Positions 37,064 through 46,724 of a DNA stretch of 64,000 nucleotides are shown here, piece after piece (the stretch's first letter is position 1; the number at the start of each line of letters is the position of its first letter). Location: positions 2,914,001-2,978,000 of the forward strand of contig CBDCSF010000013.1 of the NCBI GenBank assembly GCA_965221445.1, in the 5' to 3' direction. The notes under the pieces are model-generated. The model did not search any database. It was not told where the DNA came from and was given only the letters and a program-made list of their open reading frames with translations. The DNA comes from MPNP01 sp965221445 (lineage in GTDB: Bacteria; Pseudomonadota; Alphaproteobacteria; Rhodobacterales; Rhodobacteraceae). Made by a program: the position numbers and the translations under genes.

Positions 37064-38608
37064 CTAACCCGGGTAGGGAGAAGAAGGAAAATATGGAGAA
37101 TCATCGGTCTGTATTTCGTGCTCTCCGGCAAGGTTTGAAGATTCCGCAAGATTCCCGAATTTTGTCAGTCTACCCTGGAAAGAAGTTTTGATCGTTCCAA
37201 TAGGGCCATGACGGTTTTTGTCAATGATTATATCAGCAGTATTACTGTGCTTTGCCATCTTTGACTTCCATTCATGATATTTCTTTTCATCCTCCTGCGG
37301 GGGTTCAGACCGTTTAAGATAATATTCTTCACGGTATACAAACATGACCAAATCTGCATCTTGTTCAATTGAACCTGAATCTCTCAAATCACTCATTTGT
37401 GGTCTTCTATCTTCCCTTGATTCAATTGATCTGGATAGTTGTGATATAGCTATCACCGGGATATTTAATTCTTTGGCAATATTCTTTAGACCGCCAGTGA
37501 TCTCTGCAATTTCATAAGTTCTGTTCGTGTTCTTGGATAAACCCTGAATAAGTTGAATATAGTCGACTACCAATAGCCCCAAACCTCCAACCTTCCGGTG
37601 AATCCTGTTACATCGAAGGGATATGTCAGCAATAGTAAGTCCTGCAGTGTCATCAATGTAAAGGGGAAGCTTGATCAGTTTCATGGAAGCCTTGGCATAT
37701 TTTTCAAAATCTTCTCTACCGATTTGATTTTTCCTGATCTTGGTGGCTGGTACTTCAGAAACTTCAGCCAAAATTCTGGAGGCTAACTGCTCACCCGACA
37801 TTTCCAGGGAAAAAATTGCTACTTTCCCTCCATAGGGATCGGATTTCTTTTTTTGGGAAGGATCTTTGAAATTCTTGGCAACGGTAAAAGCTATGTTGGT
37901 AGCCAAAGCTGTTTTTCCCATTCCTGGTCGCCCGGCAATAACGATCAAATCCGATGGCTGTAAACCGCCGAGATGGTTATCAAGGTCAATCAATCCTGTC
38001 GAAAGGCCTGAAATTTCATCCTCGTTTTCTGTTGCAATTTTGGCCCGTTCAATGGTTTGAATCAAGGCCTTAGAGAAATCTTGGAAATCTGATTTTTCAC
38101 GGCCATAATTCCGCAACTGATAAAGTTTGCCTTCGGCATCATCAATTATGACAGAAGTAGGGTTATCGACTTTCTGGTCTACAGCTTGTGCCGCCAGTTC
38201 GTTTCCAACGTTAATTATTCCACGCCGGATTGCCATTTCCCTAATTTCTATGGCAAATGAGTGCGCCTTGGAAGGAGCGATATTTACACCTACCAAATCC
38301 TTAAAATATTCTCGACCACCAGATTCAAGTACTTCCGGTTCATTCTGGATATAAGGCCATAGTGTAGTAGCTGAAGCCAATCTGTATTGCTGAATAATCT
38401 GGGTAATTTTTTCAAAAAGGATTTTGTTTACCGGAAAATAGAAATGCTCGGGTTGGATAATTTTGGAAATTTCCGTATAAATTTCATTGTTGAACAACAA
38501 CGCGGATATCAGGGCTTTTTCATGTTCCAGGCTATGCGGGATGGTATCATTAGATAGGGGATTGATAGCATCAGATTGTGAGATTTCAAAAAGGACTGAG
38601 GTATTCAT
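37064..38608 (-). CDS. dnaB: Replicative DNA helicase DnaB
   Basis: The 514-residue hexameric helicase has an N-terminal domain (HSLEHEKALISALLFNNE) and a RecA-like ATPase domain. The latter shows IVIAGRPGMGKTALATNIA (Walker A), FSLEMSGEQLASRIL, LLVVDYIQLIQG (Walker B) and the SRSIESREDRRPQMSDLRDSG arginine-finger region. No intein is present. It heads a leftward set dnaB-alr-mlaE-mlaF. Confidence 0.96.
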   Translation of the reverse strand: MNTSVLFEISQSDAINPLSNDTIPHSLEHEKALISALLFNNEIYTEISKIIQPEHFYFPVNKILFEKITQIIQQYRLASATTLWPYIQNEPEVLESGGREYFKDLVGVNIAPSKAHSFAIEIREMAIRRGIINVGNELAAQAVDQKVDNPTSVIIDDAEGKLYQLRNYGREKSDFQDFSKALIQTIERAKIATENEDEISGLSTGLIDLDNHLGGLQPSDLIVIAGRPGMGKTALATNIAFTVAKNFKDPSQKKKSDPYGGKVAIFSLEMSGEQLASRILAEVSEVPATKIRKNQIGREDFEKYAKASMKLIKLPLYIDDTAGLTIADISLRCNRIHRKVGGLGLLVVDYIQLIQGLSKNTNRTYEIAEITGGLKNIAKELNIPVIAISQLSRSIESREDRRPQMSDLRDSGSIEQDADLVMFVYREEYYLKRSEPPQEDEKKYHEWKSKMAKHSNTADIIIDKNRHGPIGTIKTSFQGRLTKFGNLAESSNLAGEHEIQTDDSPYFPSSPYPG

Positions 38609-39107
38609 TATTCAACTTTATATTTAGTGGAGCATTCACCTTAAATGATGATATTGATTATTGACAAGGGTTTAATTGTTTAGGAAAACTTGGGGAAAAT
38701 TTAATCAACATCTTGACTGCAATCCAAGTTTACACCGAAATATTGAATTTTGGAATTATTTTTTTCTAATTTGTTGAATTTGATTTAAAAAATTGGACCA
38801 AAATCATACCCTCCAAAGGGTTAGAATAATTTTCCAAATATTATTGATTGGACTCCCCATTTTTTGTTGCAAAACAGAATTAACATTCATGGATTTTGGG
38901 TATTTTTGTATTGGAATAATTGAACGATTTTGGAGATGTATTTTGCCCTTAAACGAATCACCAAAATTTATGAAAAACTAAAATTATTTCTAGTTTATGC
39001 GTTGATAAGGTTCAACAGTCCAATGACCTTTCATCATTAGGGCTCATCAGACATTTGATTCTGGTGAAAGATTCAAAAAGTGATTCGAAAACAGAGTGGA
39101 TAACTTT
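38609..39107. other. Intergenic between dnaB and pyrE, nothing recognised
   Basis: These 499 bases are strongly AT-rich. No gene, RNA or strong hairpin is apparent. The part next to dnaB should hold its promoter. Confidence 0.5.
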
Positions 39108-39782
39108 TTACCCGCAATTTTTTTCCTGCCATCCCATTGGATTTTCCAAAAAGGTCTCAACCTTCTTCAATTCATCTGAAGTAAGCAGGGTCTTGATTTT
39201 TTGAGAGGTTAAAATTGCCTGCCAATTTGTGAGGTAGAGCAATTCAATTCCGTATTCCTGTAACTTCAGGGTAGCTTCTGGAAAAATATCGTAATAAAAC
39301 ACAACCGAACTATACCGACAAACTCCACCTGCTGAACGAATACCATCTACAAAACTGAACTTTGACCCTCCATCTGTGGCTAAATCTTCAACAAGAAGGA
39401 CATTTTCATCAGTTGCTAAAATCCCTTCGATACGGGAGTTTTTACCATACCCCTTGGGCTTTTTCCTAATGTAGGTCATGGGCAGTTGCATCTCATTGGC
39501 AACTAGTGCAGCAAATGGAATTCCGGCCGTTTCTCCCCCTGCAATATTCTGAAAATAGTTTTCCCCGACCCTTTCCCGAATTAGGTCTACCATCATATGG
39601 ATTATTTCCATGCGTGCCTCAGGAAAAGAGATAATACGCCGACAATCCACATATACAGGGGAACATTTGCCAGAGGCCAGTTGAAAGTAAGTTTCTGTAT
39701 TAAAACTGATGGCCTTGATATCAAGAAGGACCTCAGCTGTTCTCGTAGAAAAGGATTTATTTAGATTACTCCAAGGTTTCAT
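39108..39782 (-). CDS. pyrE: Orotate phosphoribosyltransferase
   Basis: The 224-residue enzyme joins orotate and PRPP to make OMP in pyrimidine synthesis. It shows FQLASGKCSPVYVDCR, the IAGGETAGIPFAALVA segment, IRKKPKGYGKNSRIEG, and the PRPP-binding motif VLLVEDLATDGGSK near residue 127. It follows pyrC after three bases, so the two are probably translated from one message. Confidence 0.94.
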   Translation of the reverse strand: MKPWSNLNKSFSTRTAEVLLDIKAISFNTETYFQLASGKCSPVYVDCRRIISFPEARMEIIHMMVDLIRERVGENYFQNIAGGETAGIPFAALVANEMQLPMTYIRKKPKGYGKNSRIEGILATDENVLLVEDLATDGGSKFSFVDGIRSAGGVCRYSSVVFYYDIFPEATLKLQEYGIELLYLTNWQAILTSQKIKTLLTSDELKKVETFLENPMGWQEKNCG

Positions 39783-39785
39783 AAG

Positions 39786-40829
39786 CTATTCTCTCACCTT
39801 CCAATATATTTCGAATTCCGGGTCAAATACCTCAACATCCATTCCCTTGCTGGAAATTGGACCTGATTGGCTTAGAGGTGTATTCCCTTTCTGGAGAGTA
39901 ACAAAGGAAGAGTTGACTGGCTCGCCATAAAACCATGAACCATAAAGTGATGTAAACCCTTCCAGCTTATCCAGAGCGTTTACTGCTTCAAAAACATGAG
40001 CTAATATTGGCAGGGCAACGGAGGCTGTGAATATACCTGCGCATCCACATGCAGATTCCTTGGCACCAATGGTGTGTGGGGCACTATCAGTCCCCAGAAA
40101 AAAACTGGAATTTCCGCTCATTGCAGCCTCAAGCAAGCTTATTCGATGAGTTTCACGTTTGGCTATCGGAAGACAAAAATAATGGGGACGAATTCCACCC
40201 TTGAAAATATCATTCCTGTTAATCACCAGGTGATGAACCGTTATTGTAGCGCCAATATTTTCAGGAGTGTTCTGTACAAATTCAATAGCATCCTTGGTAG
40301 TTATATGTTCCAAAATTATTTTCAGGTCAGGAAAATTTTTATGGATTGGAATTAATATTCTTCTGATGAATTCGGCTTCCCTGTCAAAGATATCAACATC
40401 ACTATCTACAACTTCACCATGAACGCAAAGGGGGACTTTTTTTGAAACCAAGATTTCGAGTGCACCACTTATTTTGGAGAAGTCCTTTACTCCATTCAAT
40501 GAATTGGTTGTGGCACCAGCAGGATAAAGTTTTACTGCTTTAACAATTCCATTGTTGATTCCTCTTTCAACATCTTCAGGATTTGTTTCTTCCGTAAGAT
40601 AGAGTGACATCAACGGCCGAAAACCAGTAGTATCCCTTTTCAAGGCATCCAGAATTTTCTGACGATAAGATTCTGCATCTGAGCTGGTAATTATTGGGGG
40701 ATCGAGATTCGGCATGATCAAGGCCTTCCCAAAATTTTTGGCTGTGTGGGGAAGAACCAGCTTCATCAATTCTCCATCCCTTAAATGGACATGCCAATCA
40801 TCAGGTTTGCGAATTCTAATTTCGGTCAT
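39786..40829 (-). CDS. pyrC: Dihydroorotase
   Basis: The 347-residue enzyme cyclises carbamoyl aspartate to dihydroorotate. Zinc ligands and the carboxylated Lys are readable: WHVHLRDG near residue 12, AVKLYPAGATTNS near 100, CVHGE, LEHITT and the catalytic Asp in GTDSAPH near 250. It is the class II (E. coli PyrC-like) type by length and motifs. It is first of the pyrC-pyrE pair. Confidence 0.95.
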   Translation of the reverse strand: MTEIRIRKPDDWHVHLRDGELMKLVLPHTAKNFGKALIMPNLDPPIITSSDAESYRQKILDALKRDTTGFRPLMSLYLTEETNPEDVERGINNGIVKAVKLYPAGATTNSLNGVKDFSKISGALEILVSKKVPLCVHGEVVDSDVDIFDREAEFIRRILIPIHKNFPDLKIILEHITTKDAIEFVQNTPENIGATITVHHLVINRNDIFKGGIRPHYFCLPIAKRETHRISLLEAAMSGNSSFFLGTDSAPHTIGAKESACGCAGIFTASVALPILAHVFEAVNALDKLEGFTSLYGSWFYGEPVNSSFVTLQKGNTPLSQSGPISSKGMDVEVFDPEFEIYWKVRE

Positions 40830-40891
40830 GAGCTAAAGGAGTATACATAGAGAAGTTATAGTTAAAGGAGCATTTGGAAGAGAAATACCCA

Positions 40892-41431
40892 TCATTGGAA
40901 CTTAGCTTTTTCAATTTCGGGAAGAATTGTATTATCCAGTGTTCTTTGGGTAATGGGACCTGGGAATCGAAAGGTAACCTTTCCCTGTTCATTGACAATA
41001 AATGTTTCAGGTATTCCATAAACACCCCACTCCAAAGCAGTTCTACCATTTTTATCAGTACCAATTACCTGGTACGGATTTCCCAATTCGCCCAGAAATG
41101 ACAAGGCGTGCTCTTCTTCATCCTTGTAGTTTATACCTATAATGGGAATTCCATTTTCGGCAAGAAACTGAAGGTTGGGGTGTTCTGCTCTACATGGTGT
41201 ACACCAGCTTGCCCAGTAGTTGACCAATTTAACACCCTCACGAGCTAAATACTCGTTGGTAGGGATTGGATTATCAGGAAAGGGTTGAAGGTTTAACCTA
41301 GGTGCATCTCTTCCAATAAATTGGGAAGGCAGCTCGTTATTACTGGAATTGAAGATTCCTGAAACGAAAAAGATTCCGAATCCAAGAAAAATCAATAAGG
41401 GTAGTGTAAGCAGTAACCTGTTGCTCAACAT
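40892..41431 (-). CDS. ccmG: Thiol:disulfide interchange protein CcmG/DsbE
   Basis: The 179-residue protein is a membrane-anchored periplasmic thioredoxin. It has an N-terminal anchor (LLLTLPLLIFLGFGIFFVSG) and the active site WASWCTPCRAEHP. The acidic and cis-Pro elements (YGIPETFIV) follow. It reduces apocytochrome c haem-binding cysteines. It is last in the ccmA-B-C-D-G set. Confidence 0.94.
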   Translation of the reverse strand: MLSNRLLLTLPLLIFLGFGIFFVSGIFNSSNNELPSQFIGRDAPRLNLQPFPDNPIPTNEYLAREGVKLVNYWASWCTPCRAEHPNLQFLAENGIPIIGINYKDEEEHALSFLGELGNPYQVIGTDKNGRTALEWGVYGIPETFIVNEQGKVTFRFPGPITQRTLDNTILPEIEKAKFQ

Positions 41432-41434
41432 TAA

Positions 41435-41590
41435 CTATTTCGCATTAAGTTTTTCAAGTTTAAATTTGGCCCGCCTGTACTGATAAATGGTCAGGACACT
41501 AAGACCAAGAAAAACCAAAATGGTTACCCCGTAGGCAGTCAGAATAAAGAATGAATAAGCGCCAAGGTCAGGAATTTGATTTTCTCCCAA
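41435..41590 (-). CDS. ccmD: Haem exporter protein CcmD (small)
   Basis: The 51-codon gene lies between ccmC and ccmG. It begins with TTG at 41590, inside ccmC (23-bp overlap), and ends three bases before the ccmG start. The product reads MGENQIPDLGAYSFFILTAY and continues through one membrane helix (YGVTILVFLGLSVLTIYQYR) to a basic tail (RRAKFKLEKLNAK). This is the standard CcmD architecture, with an Ala-Tyr-rich start and Arg-rich cytoplasmic tail. CcmD releases holo-CcmE from CcmABC. Confidence 0.85.
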   Translation of the reverse strand: MGENQIPDLGAYSFFILTAYGVTILVFLGLSVLTIYQYRRAKFKLEKLNAK

Positions 41591-42317
41591 GTTTTTCAAT
41601 CAAAACAATTTGATTGTTTATAATTTCAGTTTTTGTACGTACCAGTATCAAGGTTACAAACAATAGCATAAAACCCAGAATACAAAAGATCAGCGGATAG
41701 TAGAAAACGTCATCTATATTGGTTTCCTGATCAAGGGACAGTGTAGCACCCTGGTGTAATCCCTGATTCCAAAAATTAACGGCATACCGGGACAATAAGG
41801 CAAAAACAGAACCGACCAAACACACCAGCGAAGAAATATTAGCCGCCGATTCCCTGTCAGAAATATAGATCCAGATCAATTGATACGTAATGTAGTGGAG
41901 AAAGAGTATCAAAAATGATGTTAGCCTAGGATCCCAAGCCCAGAAGGTACCCCACATAGGTTGTCCCCAAAGCCCTCCTGTGACCAATGCCACCAAGGTA
42001 AAAGACAGTCCCACAGGAGCAGCAGCTTGGGCAGCCAAGATAGAGATACGGTGTTTTCTGACAATCCAGATCAGGGAGGAAACTAGCATCATTAGCCAGC
42101 AATTGATTGCCATCATTGCACTTGGTACGTGTACAAAAATAATTTTTACTGTACTTCCCTGGAGATAGTCATCAGGAGTAAAGAAAAATCCCCAAATCAA
42201 CCCCGAGGCAAGAAAGAAACCACTCAAGATCCACAAAATGGGTGCAATCTTTTCCACCAATTTTCCAAAACGGTGGGGATTGGCCAATTTCCAGATGCTG
42301 GAGGTCATTGGGTCCAC
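41568..42317 (-). CDS. ccmC: Haem exporter permease CcmC
   Basis: The 249-residue membrane protein has six helices and the WWD haem-handling motif as GTFWAWDPRLTSFLILF near residue 125. Conserved His ligands occur in IFVHVPSAMMAIN. It attaches haem to CcmE in cytochrome c maturation. It overlaps ccmD and follows ccmB by 16 bases. Confidence 0.95.
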   Translation of the reverse strand: MDPMTSSIWKLANPHRFGKLVEKIAPILWILSGFFLASGLIWGFFFTPDDYLQGSTVKIIFVHVPSAMMAINCWLMMLVSSLIWIVRKHRISILAAQAAAPVGLSFTLVALVTGGLWGQPMWGTFWAWDPRLTSFLILFLHYITYQLIWIYISDRESAANISSLVCLVGSVFALLSRYAVNFWNQGLHQGATLSLDQETNIDDVFYYPLIFCILGFMLLFVTLILVRTKTEIINNQIVLIEKLGRKSNS

Positions 42318-42333
42318 TTGCTCATTTAAAGCC

Positions 42334-42993
42334 TCATTCCTCCAGAACTGTTTTCAAGGTATAGGAAATTAAGAAAGGAAATATAGCAACAGTGGCCAGG
42401 GAAATGCCTGATAGCTGCAATACCCAAGGAAGATATGCATCTCCATTGGAATAAGCAATAACTGACTTTGTTCCAAATATCAGTATTGGAATACTTAAAG
42501 GGAGTACGATTACCGTCTGGAGCAGATTACCATGCCGATTAAAAGTACCTATCCCTCCCCCGAGACAACCTATCGCTGCCAAGGCTGGTGACCCCACCAG
42601 GATTGAACATGCACAAACTAGTCCAACCTCAATGGGAAAGTTAAGCAATAGTCCCAAAAAGGGTGCAAGGATAGCTAGGAATAACCCTGAACTTATCCAC
42701 AATACAATTACCTTGGCCCATACATATTTTTCCAGTGGAAGGTCTGAGCAGGCGATTCTTTCCAGAGAACCGTCCTCCAGATCAGGGCAGAAAACCCTGT
42801 CAAGGTACAGAAATAATGAAAATACTACTCCAATCCATAAGATGGCTGGTGCTATCCGGGAGTGAAGATCAATATCTGGACCAATTCCCAATGGTAATAG
42901 AACTACGATCGTAAGGAACATGGTCAGGGGAAGCCAAATTCCTGAACCCAACTGAAAATTGGCTTTTAGATCGCGTGTGATTATTGTGAGCAA
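42334..42993 (-). CDS. ccmB: Haem exporter permease CcmB
   Basis: The 219-residue protein has six membrane segments and CcmB signatures such as ILWIGVVFSLFLYLDRVF, DLEDGSLERIACSDLPLE and SILVGSPALAAIGCLGG. It works with CcmA and CcmC. A gap of 63 bases separates it from ccmA. Confidence 0.94.
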   Translation of the reverse strand: MLTIITRDLKANFQLGSGIWLPLTMFLTIVVLLPLGIGPDIDLHSRIAPAILWIGVVFSLFLYLDRVFCPDLEDGSLERIACSDLPLEKYVWAKVIVLWISSGLFLAILAPFLGLLLNFPIEVGLVCACSILVGSPALAAIGCLGGGIGTFNRHGNLLQTVIVLPLSIPILIFGTKSVIAYSNGDAYLPWVLQLSGISLATVAIFPFLISYTLKTVLEE

Positions 42994-43056
42994 AAAATCC
43001 CCAACAGATTAAAAATTGTCAATACCTAATTCTTATAACGAAATTGTAAGAACAAC

Positions 43057-43635
43057 CTATCGGTAATCATCCAGGGTTATAGACTTGGTGGGTGATATAA
43101 TAGGTTCCAAATGTGAAGTTAGTACAACAATTCCACCATTTTCACAATGATTCTGAATTAGTTCCGATAACTGAACCTGCCCTTCCTTATCCAATGCATT
43201 GAATGGTTCATCGAGTAGCCAAATCGGTTTACCTGTGCCAAGTGCACCGGCTAAAGCAACTTTTCGTTTCTGCCCTTCGGAAAGTAGCTTTACAGGTCTA
43301 TCAACCAAGCCTTCCAGCCTGAAATAAATCAAAAGTTTGTCTGAAATTGGTGTGTTGTTGAGCTCAAGCCAAAATTTGTGGTTCTTCCAAACTGTTAACT
43401 CGGGTTTCAAACCATTCAGGTGCCCAAGAAATGCCGTTTCATGCAAGGGAATTTGTATTGTTCCATCAAATTTACTTGATAAAGATAGTAGGGTTCTCAA
43501 CAAGGTTGTTTTCCCTGACCCGTTTGAGCCCATAATGAATAATTGATCGCCAGATGTTAAATTGAATGATATACCGGAAAAAACGGTTAAATCGTTTCTG
43601 TAACAGGTTAGGTTATCGACCTTGACTTCTAACAT
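43057..43635 (-). CDS. ccmA: Haem exporter ATP-binding protein CcmA
   Basis: The 192-residue ABC ATPase has Walker A GSNGSGKTTLL, signature LSEGQKRKVALAGA and Walker B PIWLLDEPFNALD. CcmA drives release of haem-loaded CcmE. It is the first gene of the leftward ccm operon and diverges from acnA across a 241-bp promoter region. Confidence 0.94.
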   Translation of the reverse strand: MLEVKVDNLTCYRNDLTVFSGISFNLTSGDQLFIMGSNGSGKTTLLRTLLSLSSKFDGTIQIPLHETAFLGHLNGLKPELTVWKNHKFWLELNNTPISDKLLIYFRLEGLVDRPVKLLSEGQKRKVALAGALGTGKPIWLLDEPFNALDKEGQVQLSELIQNHCENGGIVVLTSHLEPIISPTKSITLDDYR

Positions 43636-43876
43636 TTCTTCTTCTGAACACAGTCCTTATTGTATTTTTGTTATTCTTGGCAATTCAAATCCTGTTCTCA
43701 CAGGGTAAAAAAGAAATACCAAAAAATGGATTACCTATACTCAAATAATTACCGTTCATTATATTAATATTGTTGATTACAGATATTAGACACCTGTGGA
43801 GTTGGTATAATTGGTCTAGGTATAGTTCCATTGTGACCTGTAACAGAGTGTACATAAATTTGATTGAGGAAGAAGA
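43636..43876. promoter_or_regulatory. Divergent promoter region of ccmA and acnA
   Basis: The AT-rich spacer must hold start sites for both directions. A purine-rich Shine-Dalgarno (GAGGAAGAAG) precedes acnA. Confidence 0.5.
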
Positions 43877-46576
43877 ATGAGTCTTATTTTGGGAAAAAAT
43901 TCCAACGCGACAAGAGAAACACTTAAGGCAGGTTCGGGAGAGTATGATTACTTTTCGATTGCGACAGCTGAAAAAAGAGGATTAGGTAACTTTTCAAAAA
44001 TACCTGCTTCTTTGGCTGTGGTTTTGGAGAACCTTTTAAGGTTTCACGATGAAGTCACCGTTAAATCGGAGGATATCAAGGCCTTTAGTGAGTGGTGTGA
44101 ACTCGGAGGTAAAAATCCCAAGGAAATCATGTTTCGACCTGCACGTGTATTAATGCAAGACTTTACAGGTGTTCCAGCAATTGTCGACTTGGCTGCCATG
44201 AGGGATGGGCTTGTGAGCTTGGGAGGCGATCCAACCAAGATTAACCCTATAACTCCAGTAGATTTGGTGATTGATCACTCCGTGATGATAGATGAGTATG
44301 GAAATCCTAGAGCATTTCAAATGAATGTTGAGAGGGAATATCAACGTAACCTCGAAAGGTATGAATTCTTGAAGTGGGGACAGACAGCATTCGATAATTT
44401 TCGGGTCGTCCCACCGGGTACAGGAATATGTCATCAGGTCAATCTGGAATATTTGAGCAGGACAATTTGGTCCGGTAAGGATGCCAATGAAAGGAATATC
44501 GCTTATCCAGACACCCTGGTAGGTACTGATAGCCACACTACAATGGTAAACGGTTTGGCTGTTCTAGGTTGGGGAGTGGGCGGCATTGAGGCCGAAGCAG
44601 CAATGTTGGGGCAACCCATATCGCTTCTTATTCCTGAAGTTGTAGGGTTCAGGTTGACGGGCAAAATGGTCGAAGGTACCACCGCCACTGATCTTGTCTT
44701 GAAGGTTGTACAGCTATTGCGTGAAAAGGGTGTAGTCGGTAAATTCGTCGAATTTTATGGCGAGGGTCTTGATAATTTACCTTTGGCTGATCGAGCAACA
44801 ATAGCCAATATGGCACCTGAATATGGTGCTACCTGTGGATATTTTCCAATAGACAGTGAGACCTTGAGATATTTGGAACAAACAGGTCGCGACAATGACC
44901 TGCTTACGTTGGTTGAAACATACGCTATGGAAAACGGATTGTGGCGTGGAAAGAATTATGATCCGGTTTATACTGATACGCTGGAATTAGATATGAGTGA
45001 GGTCATTCCAGCAATTTCAGGACCAAGCCGTCCTCAGGATCACACTCCATTAACCGGAGCTTCCAATACCTTTTCGAAGGTTGTAGGAAACTATCGGGGT
45101 ACCAATGGTTCCAGTCCAGAAATAAAGTCAAAACCAGTTGAAGGTGAAAATTACCAGATAAATGATGGATCCATAGTTATTGCTTCCATTACATCCTGCA
45201 CCAATACATCTAATCCGTATGTCATGATCGGGGCTGGTCTGGTAGCACGTAAGGCCAGATCCTTGGGGCTTAAACCAAAACCTTGGGTCAAAACCTCTTT
45301 GGCACCAGGATCCAAGGTTGTTTCCGAATATTTGGAAAAAGCAGGATTGCAGGATGATCTGGACGCCATGGGATTTAATTTGGTGGGATATGGATGTACG
45401 ACCTGCATAGGAAACTCAGGACCACTGCAGCCGGAAATCTCACAAGCCATTAGTAAGGGAGATCTGGTTGCTGTCAGCGTACTGTCTGGCAATAGAAATT
45501 TCGAAGGAAGGATCAGCCCTGATGTACGAGCCAATTTCCTTGCTTCACCACCATTGGTCGTAGCCTATTCCATAGTAGGGGACATGAATGTTAATATTGC
45601 CGAAGATCCCATAGGAGTTGCCGAAGATGGTTCCGAGATAACCTTGAAGGATATTTGGCCAACCAATGAAGAAATTGCCCAACTGGTAAACCAGACGGTT
45701 ACCAAAGATGCCTTCACCAGTAAGTATTCCGATGTGTTCAGTGGTGATGAAAAATGGCGTTCGGTACAAACTGTCGACAGTCTGACCTATGGGTGGCCTG
45801 AAACATCAACTTATGTTCGTAATCCACCTTATTTTGAGGGCATTACCATGGACCCACCTGGTGTGAAGGATATCAAGGATGCCCGCTGTATAGCAGTTTT
45901 GGGAGATACAGTTACGACTGATCATATTTCACCCGCAGGTTCATTTAAAGAAAGTACTCCAGCTGGAAATTACCTGACTGAAAGACAGGTTCCAGTCAGG
46001 AACTTCAATTCCTATGGGTCTCGTCGAGGAAATCATGAAGTCATGATGCGAGGTACCTTTGCCAATATTCGGATCAAGAATGAGATGTTGGATAATGTCG
46101 AAGGAGGGTATACGGTTGATCCTGATGGTAACCAAACCTCTATTTTTGAAGCAGCAATGGAGTACCAGGAAAAGGATATACCTCTCGTTATTGTTGCAGG
46201 AAAACAATATGGTACAGGGTCCTCACGCGATTGGGCGGCCAAAGGAACATCTCTACTGGGTATAAAGGCTGTTATTGCTGAGAGTTTTGAAAGAATCCAT
46301 CGGTCAAACCTAGTTGGAATGGGAGTCATTCCCTTTGAGTTCATGAATGATAAAAATCGAAAGAACCTGGGTATAAAGGGCAATGAAAGAATTAGTATTG
46401 CTGGTCTTGAAAGTGGAATTACACCTTTGATGATCACTGATTGTGAAATTACCTATGACGATGGAAGAACAGAAACCGTCAAGGTTAAATGCAGAATAGA
46501 TACTGAAGTAGAAGTAGATTATCTTAATCACGGGGGTGTTCTTCATTACGTGCTTAGGGATTTGGCATCCAGATGA
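43877..46576 (+). CDS. acnA: Aconitate hydratase A
   Basis: The 899-residue TCA-cycle enzyme isomerises citrate to isocitrate. The 4Fe-4S cysteines are in SCTNTSNPYVMIGAG (about 435) and GYGCTTCIGNSGPL (about 500). Substrate-binding segments include VGTDSHTTMVNG, and the swivelling domain has GSSRDWAAKGT. Length is normal for AcnA. It faces away from the ccm operon, an arrangement common in Rhodobacterales. Confidence 0.96.
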   Translation: MSLILGKNSNATRETLKAGSGEYDYFSIATAEKRGLGNFSKIPASLAVVLENLLRFHDEVTVKSEDIKAFSEWCELGGKNPKEIMFRPARVLMQDFTGVPAIVDLAAMRDGLVSLGGDPTKINPITPVDLVIDHSVMIDEYGNPRAFQMNVEREYQRNLERYEFLKWGQTAFDNFRVVPPGTGICHQVNLEYLSRTIWSGKDANERNIAYPDTLVGTDSHTTMVNGLAVLGWGVGGIEAEAAMLGQPISLLIPEVVGFRLTGKMVEGTTATDLVLKVVQLLREKGVVGKFVEFYGEGLDNLPLADRATIANMAPEYGATCGYFPIDSETLRYLEQTGRDNDLLTLVETYAMENGLWRGKNYDPVYTDTLELDMSEVIPAISGPSRPQDHTPLTGASNTFSKVVGNYRGTNGSSPEIKSKPVEGENYQINDGSIVIASITSCTNTSNPYVMIGAGLVARKARSLGLKPKPWVKTSLAPGSKVVSEYLEKAGLQDDLDAMGFNLVGYGCTTCIGNSGPLQPEISQAISKGDLVAVSVLSGNRNFEGRISPDVRANFLASPPLVVAYSIVGDMNVNIAEDPIGVAEDGSEITLKDIWPTNEEIAQLVNQTVTKDAFTSKYSDVFSGDEKWRSVQTVDSLTYGWPETSTYVRNPPYFEGITMDPPGVKDIKDARCIAVLGDTVTTDHISPAGSFKESTPAGNYLTERQVPVRNFNSYGSRRGNHEVMMRGTFANIRIKNEMLDNVEGGYTVDPDGNQTSIFEAAMEYQEKDIPLVIVAGKQYGTGSSRDWAAKGTSLLGIKAVIAESFERIHRSNLVGMGVIPFEFMNDKNRKNLGIKGNERISIAGLESGITPLMITDCEITYDDGRTETVKVKCRIDTEVEVDYLNHGGVLHYVLRDLASR

Positions 46577-46580
46577 CAAA

Positions 46581-46596
46581 GGTTTGGTAACAAACC
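46581..46596 (+). terminator. Small hairpin after acnA
   Basis: GGTTTG and CAAACC flank a GTAA loop directly after the acnA stop. No T run follows, so it may be only a weak terminator or mRNA-end stabiliser. Confidence 0.35.
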
Positions 46597-46724
46597 AGAA
46601 CCGTATATCATTTAAAGGAGGGGGTTATTCATTGATTTGAATAATGTTCTCAAATTTGTGATTTGATTTATTCCTCTATTCAGAGTAGTTATTTAATCCC
46701 CTGATAATTGATACTGGAAATACG

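Noticed and set aside
38793..38981. 62-codon open frame between dnaB and pyrE
   Set aside because: It is AT-rich chance sequence with no start signal or motif.
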